Origin: Bacillota bacterium
GTDB taxonomy: Bacteria; Bacillota; Clostridia; Acetivibrionales; Acetivibrionaceae
Length of the DNA: 64,000 nt
Direction: 5' to 3'
Assembly (NCBI GenBank): GCA_023398495.1
Contig: JAEWSG010000013.1
Span: forward strand, 62,001 to 126,000
The position numbers and the translations under genes were made by a program. Positions 33,570 to 42,852 of this stretch are shown one piece after another; the stretch's first letter is position 1, and each line of letters opens with the position of its first letter. The notes below the pieces were generated by a model. It saw only the letters and a program-made list of their open reading frames with translations. It had not been told where the DNA came from and did no database searches.

Positions 33570-36353
33570 ATGGCAAAGAGAATTTCTGTACATATGTCAT
33601 TACTAATTGTATTATCAATGATCCTAACTACGTTTGTTGCGATGTCAACAACAGTCGAAGCTAATGATATGTTTGCAATGGTAGGATTTGCAACATTAAA
33701 TGGTGGTACTACCGGCGGTACTGGTGGTACGGTAGTAGAGGCGACAAGTGTATCACAGGTTAACAGTGTTTTGAGTACCAGGAGAAAGAACAAAGATACT
33801 TCTCCACTTATAATAAAGTTTAATAGAAAAATTACAGGTTCAGAAGTAATTGCTGTAAAAGATGTTAGCAATATTACTTTCCTTGGTGTTGGAACCAGTG
33901 GTGAACTTGAAGGTGTAGGACTTAATATTGTTAGATCAAAAAATATTATTGTTCAGAATCTGAAAATTCATCATACCAGAGCACCCATAGATGGAATTGG
34001 AATAGAAAACTCCCAGAATATATGGGTAGATCACTGTGAAATATACAATATGCTCGGTGACTGTAACGGTGATGGAAAAGTGGATACTAAAGGAGATATA
34101 AGCGGCGGTGATGTTGACTGGTATGATGGACTTTTAGATGCAAAAGGGGAAAGTGCATACATTACCGTATCCTGGACTTATTTCCATGATGCTTTTAAAA
34201 CAAGTCTTGTAGGTTCATCTGACAGTGATTCTTCCGATAGGAAAATGACTTTCCACCACAATATATATTCAAACGTAAAATCACGTTTGCCAAGCTATAG
34301 AGGTGGTACAGGACACATGTTCAATAACTACTATGTTAATGCGGAAAGTTCCGGTATTAATTCAAGAGTAGGAGCGAAATTAAGGATTGAGAATAATGTT
34401 TTTGAAAATGTAGGTAGCGGATCTATGGACGATTCAGGATTTGCAGAAGGTCCAATCGGTTCATATTACAGTAACAGTATCGGTTTTTGGGACGTAAGCA
34501 ACAATACTTTTACAAACTGTAAGGGAAATCAGCCTACAACCTCTACATGCAGTTTTGCTCCTCCTTACAATTATTCAAGCGTTTTGCATCCTGTTGGACA
34601 GGTTAAATCTGTTCTTATGCAGTATGCAGGAGTTGGAAAAATTAATGGTTCATCAACTCCGATAGTAATACCAACTTCAAATAATACCCCAACACCAACG
34701 CCTATAAAAACTCAGACACCTATAGTAACAAATCCTTCAAATATAGTATATGGTGATTTGAATGGAGATAATAATGCAAATTCGCTTGATTTTGCAACAC
34801 TCAGGCTGTTTTTGGTCGGTTCTATCCAGTTGTCAGACAGCCAGCGTAAAGCTAGTGATTTAAACCTTGACGGTAATGTAAACTCAATTGACTTTGCGTA
34901 CTTCAGACAGTTTTTATTAGGTATGATTACCAAACTGCCAGTTGGTTCTGTTATAGTAACTCCTGCCTATACATCGCAGCCTGCCAACACTCCTAACACT
35001 AATGGTGGGATAACACATGAGGCGGAAGCTTCAAGCAACAACCTGAAGTATGCATCGATACAATCAAATTATGTTACTTTTGATGCCACAAAAGATGCTT
35101 ACGTTGAAATGAAGCAGGTTGGTTCCCCAACAAGCGGAACAGCAACAATTACATTTGTTTATTCAAACGGTTCGGGAATGGATTTGCCAATGGAAATCAA
35201 AGTAAATAGTACAACGGTTGAAAGTGACAGAGCATTTCCAAGCACCGGTTCATGGAACACATGGAATACAGTAAGCGTAAGTGCAAATATGACAAATGGT
35301 TCTGATAATGTAGTAAGATTTAAGACTAGATCTTCAAATGGCGGACCAAGACTTGATAAGATAATTGTAAGCGGAGGTAGTTCAAATTATACACCAGCAC
35401 CTACAAACTACGTTGTAACACCAACACCTAATAATACAATACCTACACCTTATAATACAATACCTACACAGACAAGTCAGCCGATAGCTGGAGATATAAT
35501 CCTTGAGCCAAATGGTTCAATGACTTTAGAACAAGCTATTAGTTCAATACAACCGGGAAAAACTATCTATTTAAAATCAGGTTCTTACAAACATTCAAAA
35601 ACAATTGTAATAGCGGAAGGTAATAATGGTAATTCGGGTGCATATAAGAAGATAGCTTCATACGGCAATGATAAGCCTGTGATTGACTTCTCGGCAATGG
35701 CTGAAAACTCTGCTAATAGAGGAATAGTTCTTGCGGGTAGCTACTGGCACTTTAAAAACGTTTCAATAGAAGGTGCGGGAGACAATGGAATGTTACTTGC
35801 GGGACACAGGAACATAATTGAAGCTTGTACTTTTAAATATAATCATGATTCAGGACTTCAGTTATCAAGATTCAATACATCATATAATACAAAGGACAAA
35901 TGGCCTAGTTATAACCTGATTGTTGATTGTTATTCCAGAGAAAATATGGATTCGGGAATAGAAGATGCAGATGGTTTTGCAGCTAAACTTACATGTGGTG
36001 AAGGTAATATTTTCAGGAATTGTAAAGCAGAGTACAATTGTGATGATGGTTGGGATTTGTATACAAAATCAGAAACAGGTGCCATAGGTGTTGTTACTTT
36101 AGAGAACTGTGAAGCCAGCAACAATGGTAAACTTCCATCAGGTAAAGTGACAGGTGGAGATGGTAATGGATACAAATTAGGAGATGACACTGCATCAGTT
36201 GCTCACATCCTAAAAAACTGCGTTGCTAACTATAATGCCAAGCATGGATTCACAGGTAATGGTAACCCTGCACAAATTGTCATGCAAAATTGTACGGGTA
36301 CAGGTAATGCACAAAAACTTTTTGACAGACTTACAAATGCTATATTTAGATAA
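33570..36353 (+). CDS. Cellulosomal double pectate lyase: PL1 - dockerin - CBM6/35 - PL9
   Basis: The 927-residue secreted protein has a signal peptide (about 1-32). A PL1 parallel beta-helix (about 35-345) carries 'WVDHCEIYNMLGDCNGDGK', 'HDAFKTSLVGSSDSDSSDRK' and 'SRLPSYRGGTGHMFNNYYVN'. An internal pair of dockerin repeats follows ('GDLNGDNNANSLDFA', 'SDLNLDGNVNSIDFA', about 390-455). A CBM6/CBM35-type module (about 480-605), a Thr/Pro linker and a PL9 beta-helix (about 635-925) complete it; the PL9 catalytic Lys is in 'DADGFAAKLTCGEGN' and its calcium aspartates in 'CDDGWDLYTK'. It cleaves polygalacturonate to unsaturated uronates that feed KduI/KduD. The same layout is known in C. thermocellum. 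ATG 33570 follows GGGAGG. Confidence 0.94.
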   Translation: MAKRISVHMSLLIVLSMILTTFVAMSTTVEANDMFAMVGFATLNGGTTGGTGGTVVEATSVSQVNSVLSTRRKNKDTSPLIIKFNRKITGSEVIAVKDVSNITFLGVGTSGELEGVGLNIVRSKNIIVQNLKIHHTRAPIDGIGIENSQNIWVDHCEIYNMLGDCNGDGKVDTKGDISGGDVDWYDGLLDAKGESAYITVSWTYFHDAFKTSLVGSSDSDSSDRKMTFHHNIYSNVKSRLPSYRGGTGHMFNNYYVNAESSGINSRVGAKLRIENNVFENVGSGSMDDSGFAEGPIGSYYSNSIGFWDVSNNTFTNCKGNQPTTSTCSFAPPYNYSSVLHPVGQVKSVLMQYAGVGKINGSSTPIVIPTSNNTPTPTPIKTQTPIVTNPSNIVYGDLNGDNNANSLDFATLRLFLVGSIQLSDSQRKASDLNLDGNVNSIDFAYFRQFLLGMITKLPVGSVIVTPAYTSQPANTPNTNGGITHEAEASSNNLKYASIQSNYVTFDATKDAYVEMKQVGSPTSGTATITFVYSNGSGMDLPMEIKVNSTTVESDRAFPSTGSWNTWNTVSVSANMTNGSDNVVRFKTRSSNGGPRLDKIIVSGGSSNYTPAPTNYVVTPTPNNTIPTPYNTIPTQTSQPIAGDIILEPNGSMTLEQAISSIQPGKTIYLKSGSYKHSKTIVIAEGNNGNSGAYKKIASYGNDKPVIDFSAMAENSANRGIVLAGSYWHFKNVSIEGAGDNGMLLAGHRNIIEACTFKYNHDSGLQLSRFNTSYNTKDKWPSYNLIVDCYSRENMDSGIEDADGFAAKLTCGEGNIFRNCKAEYNCDDGWDLYTKSETGAIGVVTLENCEASNNGKLPSGKVTGGDGNGYKLGDDTASVAHILKNCVANYNAKHGFTGNGNPAQIVMQNCTGTGNAQKLFDRLTNAIFR

Positions 36354-36392
36354 TCAGCACTAGGATTTGATAATTAAACAGTTGAAAAGAGG

Positions 36393-36432
36393 AGAAGGTG
36401 GCTGTTCTGTAAAAGGAACGACCTTCTTCTTT
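36393..36432 (+). terminator. Terminator of the pectate lyase gene
   Basis: AGAAGGT (36393-36399) pairs with ACCTTCT (36421-36427), with an inner GTTC/GAAC helix, and TCTTTTT follows. Confidence 0.75.
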
Positions 36433-36461
36433 TTATATTTACTCAAATAAATTTTGATTAA

Positions 36462-36489
36462 GGCATGATTAAAAATATAAGTTCCTGCT
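36462..36489 (+). repeat. Fragment shared with the MITE-like element at 10470
   Basis: GGCATGATTAAAAATATAAG and the next eight bases repeat 10509-10535 with one extra A. The inverted ends of the element are not seen here. Confidence 0.6.
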
Positions 36490-36569
36490 ATAGAGAAAGT
36501 TTTTACTACCCCCCATAAAAAAGTCGAAGTTTTTTGAATTAAGTTAATAGAGTATATGGTTAAATATAA

Positions 36570-36662
36570 ATCGTGAAAATGATTATACAAGGACAAATTG
36601 AATTTTCACGATAATAAATCAAGAAAATTGAAGTGCGATGTAAAATCTTTATCGCGTTCAAT
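36570..36662 (-). repeat. Dispersed two-hairpin repeat, complete copy
   Basis: This 93-bp reverse-orientation copy pairs ATCGTGAAAAT (36570-36580) with ATTTTCACGAT (36602-36612). Module A ends GCGTTCAAT. It stops about 45 bases before the acyltransferase start, so it probably lies in that gene's 5' region. Apart from this, the 355-base gap holds the lyase terminator and the MITE fragment. Confidence 0.85.
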
Positions 36663-36708
36663 ATACAACATATACATAAAAGAAAACAAAGGGTTGGGGT
36701 ATTTTATT

Positions 36709-37839
36709 ATGAGAAATTTATTTGGCACAATCATATCAAAGGAGATTTCCAATCGACAAAGGCAGTCTGAAATAGATATTGCCAAAGGGTTAGCAGTATT
36801 TTTTATGATTCTTGTGCATTTTTGCAGTACATTCTTAGATACAGCGTATAATGGCACAATTTTTGATGACGTGATCAGCTTTATGGGATGTGTTCCTGCT
36901 GCACCGGTTTTTATGTTTGTAATGGGAGTAGGATTTGTATATTCAAAGAAGCAAGAACCTGAAAAGCTATTTAGAAGAGGTCTCTACATTTTCTTTGGAG
37001 GTTACATCTTGAATTTCTTCAGAGGGGTTTTACCATTATTAATCGGGAACAAGCTAGGTTATTATGAGTTGCCCCAAACTACACTACCAGGATATGGCTA
37101 TCTTTTTGAGGTGGATATATTGCAATTTGCCGGTATGGCAATGATAATTGTTGCGTTCCTGAAGGGAGTAAAAATCAGTGAGGTGTTCTATCCCTTTGCA
37201 GCAGTATTTGCTGCCGTTATTTCCCCCTATATGTGGCAAATAAAAACTCAACAGCCAATTCTGGATATTATTCTGTCTCCAGTTTTAGGTGGCACTGAAT
37301 ATACTTATCACCCGGTTTTTTCATGGATATTTTATCCTTTAATGGGTGCCTTCTTTGGATGGCTTCTTATACGGGTTAAAGATAAGAATGCATTTTATGC
37401 TACAGCTTCTATTGTGTCGGTTTTTATTCTCTTTATAGGGCTATTTTACAGCTATAAGCATCCTGAGTACGACTTTGGAATTGTTACAGGAGAGGTATAT
37501 AATTATTTCCAGCATGGTATTTTATCTAATTTAATATTTGTAGCAGCAATCATATGCTGGTTGGCACTTTGGAATCTTCTGATGCCATTAATTCCTCAGT
37601 TCATAAAGAAAAAACTTACATTCTGGAGTAAAGCAACTACTCCCATGTATGTTATACACTGGCTTTACCTTAGCTGGTGTTCATTCCTTGTATTTGATAC
37701 CTTTGATATCAAACAGTCTATTCTAGGAATAATCATATTGATAATCTCAACCGAAATAACTGCTGATTTGTATATAAAAATTAAAGACAGGTTATCAGAA
37801 CGGGAAGAAATCGATATACCTGCAATAATTGAGAACTGA
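36709..37839 (+). CDS. Multi-pass membrane acyltransferase (HGSNAT/DUF1624-like)
   Basis: The 376-residue protein has about ten hydrophobic segments. Near its start is 'SEIDIAKGLAVFFMILVHFC', the pattern of heparan-alpha-glucosaminide N-acetyltransferase-like and acyltransferase-3-like proteins, with the active-site His in the first membrane segment. Such proteins move acyl groups across the membrane onto sugars or other acceptors. I chose ATG 36709 (MRNLFGTIIS); the open frame upstream runs into the dispersed repeat and is not real coding. It is 73 bases before the Pls-like synthetase gene on the same strand, so the two may form an operon. Confidence 0.8.
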   Translation: MRNLFGTIISKEISNRQRQSEIDIAKGLAVFFMILVHFCSTFLDTAYNGTIFDDVISFMGCVPAAPVFMFVMGVGFVYSKKQEPEKLFRRGLYIFFGGYILNFFRGVLPLLIGNKLGYYELPQTTLPGYGYLFEVDILQFAGMAMIIVAFLKGVKISEVFYPFAAVFAAVISPYMWQIKTQQPILDIILSPVLGGTEYTYHPVFSWIFYPLMGAFFGWLLIRVKDKNAFYATASIVSVFILFIGLFYSYKHPEYDFGIVTGEVYNYFQHGILSNLIFVAAIICWLALWNLLMPLIPQFIKKKLTFWSKATTPMYVIHWLYLSWCSFLVFDTFDIKQSILGIIILIISTEITADLYIKIKDRLSEREEIDIPAIIEN

Positions 37840-37912
37840 TGTTGTATGTTTTGAGAAAAAGATTATACATTATTAAATTTAATTTTATTTTATATTAAAG
37901 AGGTGCAAAAAG

Positions 37913-40900
37913 ATGACGGTTAGTGCTCAAAGACATGTATTAACTAAGGAATTGGAAGAATTAGAAAAACAACTGCTTAGATATGATGATTATAGTACAT
38001 ACAATAATAACTTGCAGGATGCCTTTATACATGGACCTGAACTGCCAAACCTTATTAAGGATGAGTGTCTGTTTGAACTGTTTGAGCAGACAGTAAATAA
38101 GTATCCTGATAATAGGGCTATTATTTTTGGAGAAGAAAGCATTTCTTACAGTGAATTAAATGAAATGGCAAACCAGATAGCATCCATGCTTAGGGCTAAA
38201 GGGGTCGAAGCTGATGATAGGGTTGCTATATTTATGCCTAAATGCATAATGTGTTATGCTGCCATCCTTGGAACAATGAAAGCTGGAGCATGTTATATTC
38301 CGCTTGATCCCGGTTATCCTGAAGATCGTGTCAGGTATATAGTTGAAGATAGTGGAGCGAAGTATATACTTGGCATAGAAGGTATGCATAACATAACTTC
38401 TCTTGGTAATTCCATTATTGTAAGTTTTGACGTATTGAAGGATTATCCGAAGGAAAATTTGCCCAGAAGAGTAACTGGTGTAACGAGAAATTCTCTTGCA
38501 TACATAATCTATACATCTGGTTCGACAGGAAGACCAAAGGGAGTTATGATTGAACATAAATCGGCGTGTAATCTTGTAAGAGCATCTCAGGAAATATATA
38601 AAGCAACACCTGACGATAGGGTTTATCAAGGATTTACACTTGCATTTGATGCATCGGTTGAAGAATTATGGTTGGCATTTTTTAACGGAGGAGCATTGGT
38701 TCCTCAGACAGATGATATGAAAAAAGCAGGTCCTGATCTATTCAAAGTCTTAAGTAAATATGGAGTAAGTGTTATTTCATGCGTACCTACACTATTATCC
38801 ATGATAGATGATGATATTCCTACGTTAAGACTTCTCATTCTGGGGGGAGAGGCTTGTCCGGAATCTGTGGCTGTCAGGTTTAAGAAAAACGGCAGACGCA
38901 TACTTAATACCTATGGCCCAACAGAGGCAACTGTTATAGCCACATGGTCAGAAATGAAGCCAGGTGAGAAGGTTACCATAGGAAAACCGTTGCCTAATTA
39001 CAGTATTTATGTCGTAAAGGAGAACGGTGAGTTGGCGATAACCGGTGAACAGGGTGAACTTCTTATAGGAGGTATAGGTCTTGCCAGAGGCTATATAGGA
39101 AGGGAAGATCTGAATAAGGAAAAGTTTATAAAAAATACTTTCAATAGAGGAGATATTGATGGAGTAGACAGGCTATATAGGTCAGGTGACCTTGTATCCA
39201 TGGATTCGGCAGGGAATATTGAATTCCACGGAAGGATTGATGATCAGGTAAAAATAAGAGGTTATAGGGTTGAACTTTCAGAGATAGAAAATGTTGCAAA
39301 TAGTTTTGAGGATGTAAAATCTTCTGTAGTAAAGGTAAATAAATTCCAGGATTCAACCGAAGCATTGTGTCTATATGTTGTGGCAGTCGACAAAGAAAAA
39401 GGAATTGATACTGAAAGACTTTTTGATCTGCTAAAAGAACGGCTTGCTGCATATATGATACCTCCCCATTTTATGATTCTTGAAGAAATACCTATGCTGC
39501 CAAGCGGTAAGGCAGACAGAAAACAATTGCCTTTGCCTGGTGGAGAAAACCTGCTTTCAAACAGGAAAATTGTTGAAGCCTCAGATAAGGAACAGAAAAT
39601 CATAGCCGATATTATAAAGCAAGTATTTAAGATTGAAAATGTGTCCATAAAAGACCATTTCTTTAACGACTTGGGTGGTCATTCGTTATACGCAGCTCAG
39701 GTGGTTTCATCACTTAGAAAGGAAAATGGTTTTCAAGGCTTGACTATTTCTGACCTGTATGAAGCTCCAACTATCGAAGGGCTTGCAGAAAAATTCAGCG
39801 GAGCAGAAAAAGAAAGGCCAACTACAACAGTCAAACAAAGAAAAGAAGAAAGTAAATTTAAAGAAACTTCATCTCGTGCACACAAAATATGCGGATTTTT
39901 TCAGGGACTTTCCATTTTTATGGTGACACTGATGGTTTGTGTACCGGTTGGATATGTAGTTTACAATGTATTTAACGGAAACTTCGGCACGAAAGAAATA
40001 TTATTATCACTCTTTATCATAGGTTTGCTTTATAATCCAGTCACTATAGGTCTGGCAATTATATCAAAATGGCTGCTTATCGGAAAGTTTAAGGAGGGGA
40101 GGTATCCTCTTTGGGGTACATACTATTTCAGATGGTGGCTGGCAAGGCTATTTCAGAGAATGTGCCCCGAACATTTACTGAGTGGAACACCGCTTATGCC
40201 ATTATATTTAAGGCTTATGGGTGCTAAGGTTGGAGAAAACTGTTATATTGGCACGCATGAGTTTGGAGCTTTTGATCTCGTTTCGGTTGGAAATGATTCG
40301 AGTATTGCTCAAGACTGTCAGTTGTTGGGATATAGTGTATTTGACGGGTATATAAATTTTGGAAAGATTTCAGTTGGCAATGATTGTTACATTGGAACCC
40401 ATTCCTCATTGAGCATTAACTCAACAATGGAAGATGGTGCTATGATCAAGGAACAGTCAATGGTTGCACCTAATCAAACTATTAGCACGGGACAGTTTTG
40501 GGCTGGTTCTCCTGCGAAATTGAGTAGTCTTGATACTGATGTGTATAATTTGATAAAGAGTCCTAATCAGGTAAGCAAGTTGAGAAAAACAGTATATGCT
40601 GCTATCCATGCAATTGTTTTGGAGTTTTTCGGACTTTTGTCAGTGCTTTTCTTTTCACAAGGATTTATTTTTGGTGCCTTCTTAAGACGGATACCTGCAT
40701 GGGTATTATTGGCAAGTCCACTTACAGCCTCAGCTATTGTTTTGCTGTCTATATTGGAAATTATTGTGATCAAGAGGCTTTTTATGAATAAGATAAAGCC
40801 AGGTGTCTATAGCATTTATTCTATGTATTATATACGCAAATGGATAGCGGACAATGTTACATACATTAGCCTTCAGCTACTACACACACTTTATGCAACA

Positions 40901-41968
40901 TTGTACACTATACCGTTTTTAAAAGCTCTTGGAGCGAAGATCGGAAAAGATGTGGAGATATCTACAGTAACTCATATATCACCCGAATTGTTTGAAGTGG
41001 GCGACGGGAGTTTCTTTGCCGATGCTTCAATGGCTGGTACACCGAAAATACACAATAATAATGTGATTTATGAGAAAGTTAAGGTTGGTTCAAGAACCTT
41101 TATAGGAAATAGTGCGTTGGTTCCCATAAATGCAAATATTGGTGATGATTGTCTTATAGGCGTTATGTCTGTGCCTCCGAACACTGAAAAGACAGAAAAT
41201 GGTACATCTTGGTTGGGGACTCCGGCTATGTATCTTCATAAAAGAGATATTAATAGTGATTTTTCAAGTGAAGAAACCTATAAACCAACTAAACTATTAT
41301 ATTTAAAGAGGTTGATTATAGAATTTATCCGTGTTATTTTACCGACAAATTTATATGTTCTGGCATCATATTTCCTGGCTAATATTTTTCATGACATATG
41401 CGTTGGTTTCTATTTTTGGCCGTCAGTAGTACTTATGGCTTTGGTGATGACCGCCTTCGAAGGTGTGCTGATCCTGTTTGTTGTACTTCTTAAGTTCTCG
41501 TTGGTGGGAACTTACAGACCGTCTGTTAATCCTCTTTGGAGCAGTTTTGTGTGGAAGACCGAATTTGTTACCGGAATTTATGATAGTATGCTTGGAGATC
41601 ATATTCTTACACCACTTACGGGCACTCCCATACTACCGCTTATTATGAGGTTATTTGGTTGTAGAATTGGTAAAAAGGTTTTTCTTGATACTATATTTAT
41701 ATCTGAATTTGACCTGGTCAAGATTGGACGTGAAGCAGCGGTAAATTACAATTCAACAATGCAGACACATCTCTTCGAGGACAGGGTGCTAAAAATGGAT
41801 TATCTTGTAATAGGAAACAGGGCAAGTGTAGGTAATGGTTCAGTAGTATTGTATGATACATATATGGAAGAAGGAGCTGTTCTTGGGAGTTCGTCACTTT
41901 TGATGAAGGGTGAAACTTTGGAAGCATACACTCATTGGCATGGAAATCCGTCAAGTTTGGCCAGCTGA
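37913..41968 (+). CDS. Pls/PosA-type membrane non-ribosomal peptide synthetase
   Basis: The 1351-residue protein has one adenylation domain (about 30-545) with 'IIYTSGSTGRPKGVMIEH', 'NTYGPTEATV', 'YRSGDL', 'GRIDDQVKIRGYRVE' and 'PSGKADRK'. A carrier domain follows ('FFNDLGGHSLYAAQVV', about 555-630). Then come six membrane segments in three pairs, alternating with three left-handed beta-helix (hexapeptide) domains (about 760-870, 1010-1110 and 1250-1345). This is the plan of epsilon-poly-L-lysine synthetase, which makes isopeptide-linked polymers without a condensation domain. Reading the ten specificity positions against PheA gives DAESIGTVIK, close to the lysine code of bacitracin synthetase (DAESIGSVCK). 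AGAGGTG precedes the ATG. Confidence 0.92.
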   Translation: MTVSAQRHVLTKELEELEKQLLRYDDYSTYNNNLQDAFIHGPELPNLIKDECLFELFEQTVNKYPDNRAIIFGEESISYSELNEMANQIASMLRAKGVEADDRVAIFMPKCIMCYAAILGTMKAGACYIPLDPGYPEDRVRYIVEDSGAKYILGIEGMHNITSLGNSIIVSFDVLKDYPKENLPRRVTGVTRNSLAYIIYTSGSTGRPKGVMIEHKSACNLVRASQEIYKATPDDRVYQGFTLAFDASVEELWLAFFNGGALVPQTDDMKKAGPDLFKVLSKYGVSVISCVPTLLSMIDDDIPTLRLLILGGEACPESVAVRFKKNGRRILNTYGPTEATVIATWSEMKPGEKVTIGKPLPNYSIYVVKENGELAITGEQGELLIGGIGLARGYIGREDLNKEKFIKNTFNRGDIDGVDRLYRSGDLVSMDSAGNIEFHGRIDDQVKIRGYRVELSEIENVANSFEDVKSSVVKVNKFQDSTEALCLYVVAVDKEKGIDTERLFDLLKERLAAYMIPPHFMILEEIPMLPSGKADRKQLPLPGGENLLSNRKIVEASDKEQKIIADIIKQVFKIENVSIKDHFFNDLGGHSLYAAQVVSSLRKENGFQGLTISDLYEAPTIEGLAEKFSGAEKERPTTTVKQRKEESKFKETSSRAHKICGFFQGLSIFMVTLMVCVPVGYVVYNVFNGNFGTKEILLSLFIIGLLYNPVTIGLAIISKWLLIGKFKEGRYPLWGTYYFRWWLARLFQRMCPEHLLSGTPLMPLYLRLMGAKVGENCYIGTHEFGAFDLVSVGNDSSIAQDCQLLGYSVFDGYINFGKISVGNDCYIGTHSSLSINSTMEDGAMIKEQSMVAPNQTISTGQFWAGSPAKLSSLDTDVYNLIKSPNQVSKLRKTVYAAIHAIVLEFFGLLSVLFFSQGFIFGAFLRRIPAWVLLASPLTASAIVLLSILEIIVIKRLFMNKIKPGVYSIYSMYYIRKWIADNVTYISLQLLHTLYATLYTIPFLKALGAKIGKDVEISTVTHISPELFEVGDGSFFADASMAGTPKIHNNNVIYEKVKVGSRTFIGNSALVPINANIGDDCLIGVMSVPPNTEKTENGTSWLGTPAMYLHKRDINSDFSSEETYKPTKLLYLKRLIIEFIRVILPTNLYVLASYFLANIFHDICVGFYFWPSVVLMALVMTAFEGVLILFVVLLKFSLVGTYRPSVNPLWSSFVWKTEFVTGIYDSMLGDHILTPLTGTPILPLIMRLFGCRIGKKVFLDTIFISEFDLVKIGREAAVNYNSTMQTHLFEDRVLKMDYLVIGNRASVGNGSVVLYDTYMEEGAVLGSSSLLMKGETLEAYTHWHGNPSSLAS

Positions 41969-42090
41969 TATAGTAGAAATAAGCTTTAAATGATATAATA
42001 TTTTTGTCGGATATTCAAACAACATACTTTCATAGAAGAAGGTATACCCGATAGATTGTCGTGTTGCAAAAACGAAGGGGTTGAAATGGG

Positions 42091-42852
42091 TTGTTTTGGA
42101 AGAATAAGGTAAGAAGTAGCCTTTACATAAATAGCGAGGAATTAAAAAGAGTAATCTCTAAAGTTAAAGACGGTGATGATGAGTTACGGGAGCAAGTAAT
42201 AAGTAATTACAGGCACTTTATTATTGGTTGCGTCTCAAAATATACGAACAAGTATATTGACGTTGAAAACAGCGAGGAGTTCAGTATTGGTTTAATTGCA
42301 TTCAACACTGCAATAGATGACTATAATGAAACAAAAAATTCAAATTTCTTAAACTTTGCTGAACTGGTAATTAACCGACGTCTGATAAATTATATGAATA
42401 AAGAAAGAAAAAACCAGAATACATACCCATTTTCTTATTTTGAAAATAGAAATGATTCTATACTTGAAAAGTCCATAGAGAGAAAATCTATGCTTTTGCA
42501 TTTTGATAGCTGCGAAGCAAGAGAGGAAATTGCTATTTATATTAATAAACTAAGTAAATTCGGGATATCACTGGACGAGCTCATAAAGAAAACTCCAAAG
42601 CACAGGGATTCCAGACAGATGCTTATTAATGTTGCAAAAACTATAGCTGACAACGACAATCTTTATAAAAAATTAAATACAAAAATGTGCATACCTATGA
42701 AAGATCTTGCTCAATACACAAAGGTGAATCCAAAGACTATAGAAAAGAACAGAAAATACATTGTTGCAACCTGTATAGCATTTAACAGTGATTTAGATAT
42801 AATAAAAGGATTTCTTCGAATGAATCTGGAGGGGGGATTTGAGTATGTATAA
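42091..42852 (+). CDS. sigI: RNA polymerase sigma-I factor
   Basis: The 253-residue protein matches SigI in length (about 250) and layout. A sigma-70 region 2 occupies the first half ('EQVISNYRHFIIGCVSKYTN', 'EEFSIGLIAFNTAIDDYNETKNSNFLNFAELVINRRLINYM' in two parts), and the SigI-specific C-terminal DNA-binding domain occupies the second ('NVAKTIADNDNLYKK', 'VNPKTIEKNRKYIVA'). The start is TTG at 42091, the only possible one because an in-frame TGA lies 9 bases upstream; AAGGGG is 10 bases before it. It overlaps rsgI by 8 bases. In cellulosomal clostridia such pairs adjust extracellular enzyme genes to the polysaccharide present. Confidence 0.93.
   Translation: MFWKNKVRSSLYINSEELKRVISKVKDGDDELREQVISNYRHFIIGCVSKYTNKYIDVENSEEFSIGLIAFNTAIDDYNETKNSNFLNFAELVINRRLINYMNKERKNQNTYPFSYFENRNDSILEKSIERKSMLLHFDSCEAREEIAIYINKLSKFGISLDELIKKTPKHRDSRQMLINVAKTIADNDNLYKKLNTKMCIPMKDLAQYTKVNPKTIEKNRKYIVATCIAFNSDLDIIKGFLRMNLEGGFEYV

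Noticed and set aside
33499..33606. A 35-codon open frame overlapping the start of the pectate lyase gene
   Set aside because: It has no ribosome site, and its second half is simply another frame of the real gene.
36598..36708. A 37-codon N-terminal extension of the membrane acyltransferase
   Set aside because: The extension is translated from the dispersed repeat and lacks a ribosome site; the start at 36709 fits the family.
41969..42090. A SigI-type autoregulatory promoter before sigI
   Set aside because: The short published-type boxes could be matched loosely in several places by eye, so no site can be supported.
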